Below, piece by piece: positions 37,940 through 48,571 of a stretch of DNA of 64,000 bases. The position numbers and the translations under genes are program-made. The notes beneath the pieces were generated by a model that had not been told where the DNA came from, made no database searches, and saw nothing but the letters and a program-made list of their open reading frames with translations. This DNA is from Dryocosmus kuriphilus (Eukaryota > Arthropoda > Insecta > Hymenoptera > Cynipidae), in NCBI GenBank assembly GCA_038277395.1, contig CM076189.1, positions 114,188,252-114,252,251 of the forward strand. The letters are read 5' to 3'. Positions within the stretch are counted from its first letter, which is position 1. Every line of letters begins with the position of its first letter.

Positions 37940-38700
37940 CGTTGTCGTTGTCGTCTGTTCCCACGATAACTTTCGAAGGACTAATCGGATTGGATTGCGC
38001 TTTGGCACACTTCTTTAAGGTCCAAAAAGAAAGGACAAGTTCGTTAACCAGCGGTTTTTGACCAACGGTTATGGTTTTATCCATCAAAAACGGTTTTCAC
38101 AAAATCAAAAAATCCATTTTCCGGCTAAACTATCAGAGATACAAAAAAAACGTAAGAAAGTAAAATTGTTCATCCCAAAAAAATCTACAAATTTTGTCTT
38201 AACCGTTTTTTGATAAAATGAACGGTTTTTGTTTCAGTCAAGAAAACGCTATTAAAATCTAAAAACTGTAGTTTCCCGCCAAAATATTCAAGATACCAAA
38301 AAATGGTAAAGAACCAAGTTGTTCAATCTAAAAAGATCTACAAATTTTGTTTTAACCATTTTTTCATAAAATGCACGGTTTTTGTTTTAATCGATAAAAA
38401 GTTATTAAAAATTAAAGATTTCAAATTTTTCTGCCAAACTATGGAAGATACGGAAAAATAATAAACAAAGTTGTTCGCCTCCAAATTGTCTACAAATTTG
38501 CTGTCTATCATTTTTTTCATCAGACGCGTAGTTTTTGAGATATTCGTGAAATATGTTATGAAATATAAAGAAAACCACTTTTCAGCAAAACTCTGCAAGA
38601 TATGAGAAAATATTAACAAGCAGAATTGTTCACCTTGGAAATAGCTACAAAATTTATTTATAAGACTCATCGTTTTACTTTTAAGAATCGAAATCCTGTA
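37740..38700 (-). repeat. Inverted, diverged partial copy of X repeat
   Basis: The reverse complement matches the second half of X (about 40000-40850). It includes the GTTGTC hexamer array at 37886-37955, CCTCCTGAATCC, the ACGGTTTTTG words and the AAGATATGAGAAAATATT block. It is more diverged than X1-X3 are from each other. Confidence 0.75.
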
Positions 38701-38756
38701 TTGTAAAAATTTGGAAAATCAAAAAGAGCTTTACCAATCTATAATGTGTTTTAAAG

Positions 38757-39060
38757 AAACGTAATTATCGAGCGCGAAGCGCGAGTGTCATGATGAGAAT
38801 GTATTCCTTAAGGGCGATAGAGCCTTAAGTAAAATAATTTCTTTTGTGATTTCTAATTTAAATGTTTATACGATCTATAAACACCGAGCGCGTAGCGCGA
38901 GGTGAATAATCTATCGAGCGCGAAGCGTGAGTGCCGCAAATAACGTATCGAGCGCGAAGCGCGAGTCAAATGTCGAGCTCGAAGCGCGAGTGCCAACAGA
39001 CGCGCGCCCTAGGCGCGCTCATACTTCGCGCGAAGCGCGGCGCGCATACCGCGCGATGAG
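38757..39060. repeat. Cluster of GAGCGCGAAGCGCGAG hairpin motifs
   Basis: At least five copies of GAGCGCGAAGCGCGAG or its GTA-loop variant, plus larger GC palindromes at 38999-39055. Each contains GCGAAGC (or GCGTAGC), a DNA mini-hairpin with a GNA loop known for unusual stability. This is the tail of an X-like unit (compare 40851-41070). Confidence 0.8.
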
Positions 39061-39080
39061 AATGTGCCTGCGCAGCGGGC

Positions 39081-41160
39081 AGATTTTTTTTTTTTTGGCA
39101 ATATATTAAAATCAATGTTAAAATGTTGGTGCTAAATAGAAAAATAATTAGAAGAGCAATTGCACAGCTCTGGATATTTAATTTTCAAACTTAAACTTTG
39201 GAATTATACTATTTCTCATTGTTGTAAGCCTTTGAATGTAATAAATCCAAACTTGGGGTGTTCAAAATGTAACAGTTTCCGAATTTCGTTGAATAAAAAA
39301 GAATATTTTCAAAATGTGTATCACGCTTTTAAAATTCAATCAATTTAATGTAAAGTGCAAAATTAATAATTTGAAAATCGCAAGACTTAAAATTCTTGAT
39401 TCAAAGTTTAAATTTGAAAAATGAAGTGAGTGAAATAAATATCATCAGCATCATCATTTCTTACCGTTTCGTTTCTTTTTGCCCCCACCTATAAGATTTC
39501 AACATCCCCTTGAACTACTTCTTCTTCTTTTTTGGGAGGTTCCTCGAATGAAATCTATAAAAATATATGAAAATCACTTTGTGGAATATCTCAGAAATAC
39601 ACAGAAATATCTTTAAATTGTTCTTATAATTATTTTTTTCTATATAGCACGAACTTGTGGATCAGGCTTTCAAAAATTCAATCAAATTAACGTACAAAAT
39701 TAATAATTTAAAAGTCACTGCGCGAACCTTCGTTCTAAATCGAAAAATAATTAGAAGAGCAATTGTACAGCTCAGGATATTTAATTTTTCCAAACTTTAA
39801 ATTTTGAATCAAGAATTTTAAATTTTGAATTTCAAAGTTTAATCTTACCAAAATTAATCATTTTGAGCGACTTCGTTTCAAGATCTTAATTTAAGAATTG
39901 TTCAATTTTAAACGAAATTCGAAAATCGTTACACTTTGAACGCTTCAGGTTTCGATTTATTAAATTTCAAAGCTTACAATTAGAGATTGTATATCTGCTT
40001 GCTGATATTTTCTCATATCTTGCATAGTTTTGCTGAAAAGTGGTTTTCTTTATATTTCACAACATATTTCACGAATAACTCAAAAACTACGGGTCTGCCC
40101 AAAAAAATGATAGAGAGAAAATTTGTAGATCCTTTTTGAGGCGAACAACCTTGTTTATTATTATTTTCCCGTATCGTGCATAGTTTGGCGAAAAATTTTA
40201 AATCATTGATTTTTAATAATGTTTTATCGATTAAAACAAAAACCGTGCATTTTATCAAAAAATTGTCGAAACAAAATTTGTAGACCGTTTTAAATGGAAC
40301 AAGTTTGTTCTTTGCCACTTTCTTGTATCTTGAATATTTTGGCGGAAAACAGAGTTTTTTAGTTTTAAAAGCGTTTTCTTGATTAAATCAAAAACCGTTC
40401 ATTTTATCGAAAAACTGTTAAAACAATTTTGTAGATTTTTTTAAGGGGAACAATTTCACTTTCGCACATTTTTTTTATCTCTCATAGTTTAGCCAGAAAA
40501 TGGATTTTTTGATTTGGTGAAAACCGTTTTTGATGAATAAAACCATAACCGTTGGAAAAAACCGCTGGTTAACGAACTTGTCCTTTCCTTTTACCGCTTA
40601 AAGAAGTGTACCAAAGCGCACTCCAATCCGATTATTCCTTCGAAAGTTATCTTGGAAAAAGTCGCCGACAACCACGACAACGACGACAACGACGATAACG
40701 ACGACAGCGACAACAGACAGACAGACACCGTCGTAAAAACCGTTTTTTTTTTTTGGATTCAGGATGTCTCAAAACGTGGAGATTTCATGAAATCCGCGAA
40801 AGTCAAATTTTGCATAAATCTAATACCTTCTCTGATGAGAGTGTAAAAATGTAATTATCGAGCGCGAGTGTCATGATGCGAATGTATTCCTCAAGGGCGA
40901 TAGAGCCTTAAGCAAAATAGTTCCTTTTGAAATTTTTAATTTAAAGGTTTATACGATCCATAAATACCGACCGCGTAGCGCGGGGCGAGTATTCTATCGA
41001 GCGCGAAGCGTGAGTGCCAACAAAAGAGCGCCCTGGGCGCACTCATACTTCGCGCGAGAAGAATTTTTCTTCTACTTAGCAGGAACGTTTTCACATTGAT
41101 TTTAAAATTGTTAATTTTGTACATTAAATTGATTGAATTTTCGAAAGCGTGATGCACAAG
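39081..41160 (+). repeat. X repeat, copy 1
   Basis: Direct copy of 42706-44781 and 61811-63890. It is noncoding. It holds diverged sub-repeats with AATAATTAGAAGAGCAATTG (39141, 39749), three ~155 bp sub-units with TTTGTAGAtcnTTTT and ATAGTTTgGC.GAAAA (40060-40510), a CAACGACGA array (40670-40710) and a GC-rich tail with hairpin motifs. It ends GATGCACAAG, the uninterrupted Polinton B target. Confidence 0.85.
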
Positions 41161-41662
41161 TTCGTGCTGAATAGAAAAAAAGAATTATCAGAACAATTGT
41201 ACAGCCCAGGATATTCAAAAATAATTTAACGATATTTCTATGTATTTGTGAGCTATTCCACAAAGTCATTTTCATATATTGTTACAGATTCCGTTCGAGG
41301 AACCTCCCAAAAGAGGAGGAGAAATAGTTCACGAGGTTGTTGAAATCTTATAGGTGGGGGCAAAAAGAAAAGAAATGGTAAGAAATGATGATGCAGAAGA
41401 TATTTATTTTACTCACTTTATTTTTCAAATTTAAACTTTGGATGAAGAATTTGAAGTCTTGCGATTTTCAAATTATTAATTCTGCACTCTACATTAAATT
41501 GATTGAATTATAAAAGCCACACCTTGAACGCTTCGAAGTTTGCATTTACGAAACTCAAGAGCTTACAGGAATGAGAGATTGGGTAATTTCAAAGCTTAAG
41601 TTTGAAAATTAAATAGAGAGGAGCGGAGGGAAATGACGCTCAAAATATTCTAAAAAGCGCGA

Positions 41663-41880
41663 TAGCCTATATTTAAGGGGCCAGAGTGTTTGCCCGGTTA
41701 GCGTCCGCAACTCCGTCCACCTTCCCACGCGCATCCACCCGCAACACGAAATGCAACTCTCTGTACCCTCCACTATGATTACAGCTGGGTTTGCTGCCAA
41801 CGCGGCGGATCCGCAAATCTCCGCAAGTCTCAGGTAAGAAAAAGTAGCTTCGCGGCCTGCTGCCCCTTAAATATAGGCTA
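41663..41880. mobile_element. Small unit with 19 bp inverted ends
   Basis: Begins TAGCCTATATTTAAGGGGC and ends with its exact complement. The interior is GC-richer than Y. A matching copy is at 60814-61030, so it predates Y duplication. It may be a MITE. No target duplication is evident. Confidence 0.55.
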
Positions 41881-41976
41881 CCTTGCTTATATTTGAATTA
41901 AATCTGCTTCCACTCCGCTTATCTAAGTAAGTTAACATCATTACAAATTTGTATTCTTCCAATCTCTCAATACGCA

Positions 41977-41979
<3 letters not shown>

Positions 41980-42027
<48 letters not shown>
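41980..42027. repeat. (TA)n microsatellite
   Basis: Dinucleotide run within Y1, much shorter in Y2 (61132-61144), a polymorphism between copies. Confidence 0.9.
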
Positions 42028-42034
<7 letters not shown>

Positions 42035-42705
42035 ACCTGAGCGAGGGGATGACATTATTGAATGAGAATATTCTTATTAATTCGTGTAAGACTTTAACAA
42101 CTCCTCGTTCAGTCCAATATTTCCAATAGTTCAATAAACATTTGAATTACTGGGTTGAACATTTTTCCGTAGTTATACCTCAAGAATCACATATAAAGTG
42201 ATATACGCAGTGCTTTACATCTCCTATATTGCAATAAATTAAATAAATCTAATTTTCAAAGTGTATGTGAATTTATTCTTCACTCCGCTCACCTGAATTA
42301 ATTTGAGTTAGTGTATAAGAGAGGAACAGATCTCAAAGCTTTAACATATGACTTGGAGTGTGCAATAATAATTCAGTCCAACTTGTTTCAAATGTAAGGA
42401 ATATCTGAAAAAGAGTATTTTTTTTCATCCCGAATACGCAATCAAACAAAATTCACAGCTATTTTCAATATTTATTTAATTACATGTAGTAGTATTAAGT
42501 TTATAATATATATTAATATATTAAATATATAATTTCCTTTTCTTTTTATCAGCATCATGAATCACCTCCTCCATTTCGACTAATTTTTTTATTTCGTTAA
42601 ATATTGAAGGCTCAATATCTTCGTCCTCTTTTTTTGTACATTCATCTGCAGTTTCGATATCCTTATCCTCATCATCCTCCTGGGTTAGATCAACTACTAA
42701 TACTT

Positions 42706-44781
42706 TTTTTTTTTTTTGGCAATATCTTAAAATAAATATTAAAATGTTGGTGCTAAATAGAAAAATAATTAGAAGAGCAATTGCACAGCTCTGGATATTT
42801 AATTTTCAAACTTAAACTTTCGAGTTATACAATTTCTCATTGTTGTAAGCCTTTGAATGTAATAAATCCAAACTTGAGGTGTTCAAAATGTGACAGTTTC
42901 CGAATTTCGTTGAATAAAAAAGAATATATTTTCAAAATGTGTATCACGCTTTTAAAATTCAATCAATTTAATGTAAAGTGCAAAATTAATAATTTGAAAA
43001 TCGCAAGACTTAAAATTCTTGATTCAAAGTTTAAATTTGAAAAACGAAGTGAGTGAAATAAATATCATCAGCATCATCATTTCTTACCGTTTCGTTTCTT
43101 TTTGCCCCCACCTATAAGATTTCAACATCCCCTTGAACTACTTCTTCTTCTTTTTTGGGAGGTTCCTCGAATGAAATCTATAAAAATATATGAAAATCAC
43201 TTTGTGGAATATCTCAGCAATACACAGAAATATCTTTAAATTGTTCTTATAATTATTTTTTTCTATATAGCACGATCTTGTGGATCAGGCTTTCAAAAAT
43301 TCAATCAATTTAACGTACAAAATTAATAATTTAAAAGTCACTGCGCGAACCTTCGTTCTAAATCGAAAAATAATTAGAAGAGCAATTGTACAGCTCAGGA
43401 TATTTAATTTTTCCAAACTTTAAATTTTGAATCAAGAATTTTAAATTTTGAATTTCAAAGTTTAATCTTACCAAAATTAATCATTTTGAGCGACTTCGTT
43501 TCAAGATCTTAATTTAAGAATTGTTCAATTTTAAACGAAATTCGAAAATCGTTACACTTTGAACGCTTCAGGTTTCGATTTATTAAATTTCAAAGCTTAC
43601 AATTAGAGATTGTATATCTGCTTGCTGATATTTTCTCATATCTTGCATAGTTTTGCTGAAAAGTGGTTTTCTTTATATTGCACAACATATTTCACGAATA
43701 ACTCAAAAACTACGAGTCTGCCCAAAAAAATGATAGAGAGAAAATTTTGTACATCCTTTTTGAGGCGAACAACCTTGCTTATTATTATTTTCCCGTATCG
43801 TGCATAGTTTGGCGAAAAATTTTAAATCATTGATTTTTCATAATGTTTTATCGATTAAAACAAAAACCGTGCATTTTATCAAAAAATTGTTGAAACAAAA
43901 TTTGTAGACCGTTTTAAATGGAACAAGTTTGTTCTTTGCCACTTTCTTGTATCTTGAATATTTTGGCGGAAACCAGAGTTTTTTAGTTTTAAAAGCGTTT
44001 TCTTGATTAAATCAAAAACCGTTCATTTTATCGAAAAACTGTTAAAACAATTTTGTAGATTTTTTTAAGGGGAACAATTTCACTTTCGCACATTTTTTTT
44101 TATCTCTCATAGTTTAGCCAGAAAATGGATTTTTTTATTTCGTGAAAACCGTTTTTGATGAATAAAACCATAGCCGTTGGAAAAAACCGCTGGTTAACGA
44201 ACTTGTCCTTTCCTTTTACCGCTTAAAGAAGTGCACCAAAGCGCACTCCAATCCGATTATTCCTTCGAAAGTTATCTTGGGAAAAGTCGCCGACAACCAC
44301 GACAACGACGACAACGACGACAACGACGACAGCGACAACAGACAGACAGACACCGTCGTAAAAACCGTTTTTTTTGGATTCAGGAGGTCTCAAAACGTGG
44401 AGATTTCATGAAATCCGCGAAAGTCAAATTTTGCATAAATCTAATACCTTCTCTGATGAGAGTGTAAAAATGTAATTATCGAGCGCGAGTGTCATGATGC
44501 GAATGTATTCCTCAAGGGCGATAGAGCCTTAAGTAAAATAGTTCCTTTTGAAATTTTTAATTTAAAGGTTTATACGATCCATAAAAACTGAGCGCGTAGC
44601 GCGGGGTGAGTATTCTATCGAGCGCGAAGCGTGAGTGCCAACAAAAGCGCGCCCTGGGCGCACTCATACTTCGCGCGAGAAGATTTTTTCTTCTACTTAG
44701 CAGGAACGTTTTCACATTGATTTTAAAATTGTTAATTTTGTACATTAAATTGATTGAATTTTCGAAAGCGTGATGCACAAG
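42706..44781 (+). repeat. X repeat, copy 2 (interrupted junction)
   Basis: Near-identical to X1 and X3. Its 3' end GATGCACAAG is followed directly by Polinton B instead of by Y. Confidence 0.85.
44776..44781. repeat. Polinton B target-site duplication, left
   Basis: CACAAG, identical to 60306-60311. Six-bp duplications are the rule for Polintons. Confidence 0.95.
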
Positions 44782-45015
44782 AGTAGTTTAACAATGGGGC
44801 TACTGGGGCACCACGACAAGCTTCAGGCTGCCGCCGACAGATGGCACCACCTGTCGCCGTCGGTAACTTGACAGTCGATAAGGCAGGGATGTTCAGCTTG
44901 AGACTGCCGCCGATAACTCGACAGTCGGTAAGGTAGGGATGTTCAGCTTGAGACAGCCGCCGATAACTCATCGGCGTCGGTAACTCGACAGGCTTCGCAG
45001 TGTAATCGACAGATG
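44782..45015. repeat. Polinton B left TIR (234 bp)
   Basis: One mismatch against the reverse complement of 60072-60305. Inside are two tandem ~49 bp units containing AGGGATGTTCAGCTTGAGAC. The inner edge stops in TCGACAGATG. Confidence 0.95.
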
Positions 45016-45184
45016 ACGTCAGTATCGCTTCGAAGCCCATATTCAGGGATTCCCCGTGTTCCATATCTCTGTCGGGCGAAGAGGGGACTTGCCTTTAAAA
45101 AGCCGGCAAAATTTCAAATGTACATTGTGAAATTGTGAAGTGAAGTGACAAGCATTCTTAATTAGTAAAGTGCCTAAAGCAATA

Positions 45185-45303
45185 ATGAGTGAAAAGAAGA
45201 CCAGTGGAATAAAAAAAGTAAGAGGCTAATGAAAAGTTTTATATTGTTTTAGTGTGTGGTTAGGTTTAGTGAAAGTGTTCCTAATATTTTTTAACGAATA
45301 ATT

Positions 45304-45341
<38 letters not shown>

Positions 45342-46182
45342 GTTTTAGTGAAAGTATTCCTAATATTTTTATACTAATAATTTAATTTTGTTGTGTGTTT
45401 ATAGATTGCAAAGAATATGGAAGCTAAAGAGCTTGAGGGAAATGCTACAGCATTCCCACAAATACATTTAGACATTCCACTACCAACGAATTTTGACATC
45501 AATGAGAAGCCCTTAGAGGTAAGTAATCTTATACTAATTATATTTAAATTTTGCTTACATTCATTAACTAAAAAGAATGTTTCACATTTTGTAGGTATCA
45601 GTTGTTGTGAAATACAACAGATCGGCACAGCTGCCTGCACCCCCCAAAAAGAAAACTACGAAAAGAAAGCGAGCACATGCTTCCTCATCATCGGACTCAG
45701 CATCATCATCATCAAGTAAAGAACGTGTATCACCAACACGACCATCACCACCACCACGACAGAAATTAAACCCAACACCATCATCTTCGGCACCACCACC
45801 ACCACCAGCACTGCCAGAGCCCTACATACCTGTGTTCATATCTGTGAGTAACGCAGATAGTAACCCGAAACCGAAGAAACGACCAGCATCTCCACCCGCA
45901 CTACATACTTCGGTGCACGAGGATCTTTATTTGTCTGAAGTAAGTAGTGATGATGGAGATAATCTCGGTAAGGGGAAAGGAATGCAAAATATAAACCGTA
46001 AGATACAAATAATTGAGCCGCACAATATCATGGATCCAACCCAACGTAAACGAACACGACCTATGTTGATAAGCGGGTGTGTGAGCGTGAAGGCTTGTCA
46101 AGTAAATATACAAAAGATTCAAAGTAATGAAATTTCCAAAATAAAAATTACTCAGCGAAATTTTGAAGTTAAGATTTTGTAG
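45185..46182 (+). CDS. Spliced accessory protein, Ser/Pro-rich, basic (three exons)
   Basis: I do not recognise this gene. Inferred exons are 45185-45217, 45405-45518 and 45595-46182, giving about 244 residues, with all junctions in phase 0. The donors are AAAAAAA/GTAAGA and TTAGAG/GTAAGT, and the acceptors are TTTATAG/ATTGC and TTTGTAG/GTATCA, all good consensus sites. The encoded protein starts MSEKKTSGIKK. Exon 3 carries a basic stretch (KKKTTKRKRAH) that looks like a nuclear localisation signal, a Ser run, Pro-rich segments and an acidic SSDDGDN patch. It is probably disordered and nuclear. AATAAA follows at about 46210. It sits just inside the left TIR and is absent from Polinton A. The exon model is inference from splice motifs. 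Confidence 0.6.
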
Positions 46183-46249
46183 CAACTCTGTTGTTATAAA
46201 CGAAAATTGAAATAAAATATATGTTTTAAAAAATTAATAGATCAAGAAG

Positions 46250-46345
46250 ATTAGAGACAAGAGAAGGAACTTGAGTGGAGGGGTAAAATTTCATGTCTCA
46301 AAATATGAATCCCGCAGTAGGAACTGCAGAACCCCTCTTGTCTCT
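46250..46345. other. Inverted repeat / potential stem-loop
   Basis: TTAGAGACAAGAG near 46251 pairs with CTCTTGTCTCTAG near 46336 across about 70 bp. It lies just downstream of the spliced gene's polyadenylation signal. Confidence 0.6.
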
Positions 46346-46524
46346 AGTCTTGTTGTAATAGATGTGTATTATGTCAAAACCTATCCATATGAAGAAGACA
46401 CACAAACGCACACGCACACACACACACAAGCCAATTGAACACGCTCCAACTTCACATTTGCGTAAGAATGTCGAAAATACTTACTATTTAAGTTCTGGGG
46501 ATAGCATGACAGATAGCGATACTG

Positions 46525-47590
46525 TCTCAGCTGGTAACTCATCGAGGTCGGTAACTCAACAGGCTTCACGATGTCACTATCGTTTAATCCATCAATTCAT
46601 AATGAAAATCACATTTTTATTTTCATCTTTAATAAAATCGCCTGAACATATGCAACCCAATTTACTCTTAAGCTTATATGCGAACTAAAAGACAAATGAT
46701 TTTATCCTTAATAAAAATGTTTATTCCTTTACTTTAAAGGTTACATTTTCAAAAAAAAAAAAACAGAAAATTCTTTATTAACGTTCAGCGATAGCATCAT
46801 CATCATCATCTAAGTTCATGCAGATAAATTATTGATTGAACTGTATCCTTTTGTAGATGCATCTTCAAAATTCATTTCTCGTCACATTTTTATTTTCATC
46901 TTTAATAAAATCGCCTGAACATATGCAACCCAATTTACTCATAAGCTTATATGCGTAATAAAAAAACAAATGATTTTATCCTTAATAAAAATGTTTATTC
47001 CTTTACTTCAAAGGTTACATTTTCAAATAGAAAAATCTGCCCGCTTCGCGGGCACATTCTCAACCTAGTAACTCATCGGCGTCGGTAACTCAACAGGCTT
47101 CACGATGTCACTATCATTTAATCCATCAATTCATAATGAAAATCGCATTTTTATTTTCATCTTTAATAAAATCGCCTGAACATATGCAACCCAATTTACT
47201 CTTAAGCTTATATGCGAACTAAAAGACAAGTGATTTTATCCTTAATAAAAATGTTTATTCCTTTACTTTAAAGGTTACATTTTGAAAAAAAAAAAAAACA
47301 GAAAATTCTTTATTAACTTTCAGCGATAGCATCATCATCATCATCATCTCTAAGTTCATGCAGATAAATTATTGATTGAACTGTATCCTTTTGTAGATGC
47401 ATCTTCAAAATTCATTTCTCGTCACATTTTTTATTTTCATCTTTAATAAAATCGCCTGAACATATGCAACCCAATTTACTCATAAGCTTAAATGCGTAAT
47501 AAAAAAACAAATGATTTTATCCTTAATAAAAATGTTTATTCCTTTACTTCAAAGGTTACATTTTCAAATAAAAAAACAGAAAACTCTTTA
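46525..47590. repeat. Two ~535 bp tandem units with TIR-derived and OB-gene-tail segments
   Basis: Units at about 46525-47055 and 47060-47590. Each has a GTAACTCATCG.GGTCGGTAAC segment matching the inner TIR (44966-45010), then two copies of the ATCGCCTGAACATATGCAAC block with AATAAA signals, and the CAGCGATAGCATCATCATC tail that matches the 3' end of the OB-like pseudogene at 47591. No complete gene lies inside. Confidence 0.8.
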
Positions 47591-47960
47591 TTAACGTTCA
47601 GCGATAGCATCATCATCTAATTGTAGGTATTCAAATTTATAACGTGAAAGAAATCCTCCACAGTAGTTCAAGTATAGTCTTCTTGTTTTGGCTGCTTCCT
47701 CCAATTCTCGAAATGTGTTAATGTTGTATATGTTTTTCAAAACATGCTCTATACTTTCAGGTATAAAAACTGTAAATTGATTATCCAATCAACTTTAATT
47801 CTTAAACCATATTTTTTATGAACTTTTCGAATCTGGGATATCACATACATTCTTTCTTCAGTAAGTTGATGCAGATAAATTAATGATTGAACTTTATCCT
47901 TTCGCAGACACATCTTCTTCAAAATTTGTTTTTTCGAATGTCTGAGCTGCTCTACGTTGG
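47591..47960 (-). pseudogene. OB-like small protein, frameshifted duplicate
   Basis: The C-terminal frame is 47591-47788 (LDNQFTVFIPESIEHVLKN, then ...LQLDDDAIAER). The N-terminal part (YVISQIRKVHKKYGLRIKVD) is in another frame upstream, with a one-base shift near 47790. Same family as 48148-48408, with LDNQF shared. Probably a tandem duplicate that decayed. Confidence 0.65.
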
Positions 47961-48147
47961 TTGATGAAGTGATATCACCAGAAACTCTACCTTTCTTTTA
48001 TATTAACCTTATTATTCTATTTAATACTAATACGCATGTAATAGAGAGGTTTTAAATATGACATTTAAGTATATACAGAAGCTGGCATTTATTTTTAAAC
48101 AAATATTGTCACAGATACAATTTTAATGTTCAATTTTAAAGTGAAAA

Positions 48148-48408
48148 TTATTGTAAGGTCCTCCAAGGTAGCGAAAGTAAAGCTTTTTTTTCCTTAACTA
48201 CATCCTCCATCTTTTCGAATTTATTCTCTTCTGGTGTATCCTCGAAGGCTTGCATGATTCTACCAGGCAAGAATATAGCAAACTGATTGTCTAATTCAAC
48301 GACAATCCTATTACCATACTTTGTTCGAACTTTGCGAATCTTGGAAACACCATACTTCTTCTTCAGAGCCAGTTCCAATAGTTTTTTTGTAGGTAGAAAT
48401 CCATCCAT
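48148..48408 (-). CDS. OB-like small protein (possible ssDNA-binding)
   Basis: 86 residues, intact. It contains KKKYGVSKIRKVRTKYG, VELDNQFAIFLPGRI and a charged C-terminal helix. The pattern (alternating hydrophobic strands, T-K-Y-G turn, LPGRI) fits a family of ~80-residue proteins that recurs in insect mobile elements. An OB-fold, ssDNA-binding role would suit its pairing with a protein-primed polymerase, but this is inference. The start at 48408 is the first ATG after an in-frame stop about 24 bp upstream. It is transcribed divergently from the polymerase gene, about 445 bp between start codons, from the shared promoter region. A related decayed copy lies just downstream, and Polinton A carries a homologue at its opposite end. 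Confidence 0.7.
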   Translation of the reverse strand: MDGFLPTKKLLELALKKKYGVSKIRKVRTKYGNRIVVELDNQFAIFLPGRIMQAFEDTPEENKFEKMEDVVKEKKALLSLPWRTLQ

Positions 48409-48462
48409 ACGACCAAGTGCATTAATCTGTTAAGATCCATCTTTCTGTAGGCTTATAATATT

Positions 48463-48567
48463 TCTTTGACTTCACTGCAAACTAATATTTCTTTCCTTCA
48501 CTTCAGTGCAAACTAATATTTCTTTCTCTTCACTGCAAACTAATATTTCTTTCACTTCACTGCAATT
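48463..48567. repeat. ~30 bp minisatellite in OB-gene leader
   Basis: Four units of CTTCACTGCAAACTAATATTTCTTT with small changes, lying between the OB start codon and its initiator, so they would form the transcribed 5' leader. Confidence 0.8.
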
Positions 48568-48571
48568 TGTT

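Larger units (their letters stand above)
41161..42705 (+). repeat. Y repeat, copy 1
   Basis: Direct copy of 60306-61810 and of the start of a third unit from 63891. It starts TTCGTGCTGAATAG and ends in the region TCCTGGGTTAGATCAACTAC. Noncoding apart from short shadow frames. It contains the small inverted-repeat unit at 41663-41880 and a (TA)n run. Confidence 0.85.

Noticed and set aside
37668..38087. 139-codon frame with Asp-Asn repeats
   Set aside because: It comes from the GTTGTC hexamer array in the inverted X repeat. The X copies elsewhere do not keep the frame.
38757..39060. CRISPR-like repeat array
   Set aside because: The GC palindromes have irregular spacing and no spacers of uniform length, and the context is eukaryotic repeat DNA.
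41690..41790. tRNA-derived SINE
   Set aside because: CCCGGTTAGCGTCCGC recalls a tRNA arm, but no A box/B box pair at proper spacing or A-rich tail is present.
41609..41800. 63-codon minus-strand frame present in both Y copies (also 60760-60951)
   Set aside because: Preservation is explained by near-identity of the recent repeat copies. There is no domain or promoter, and the frame lies over the small inverted-end unit.
46362..46688. 108-codon plus-strand frame after the spliced gene
   Set aside because: It crosses a CA-repeat and then TIR-derived and tandem-repeat DNA. No splice link to the upstream gene is convincing.
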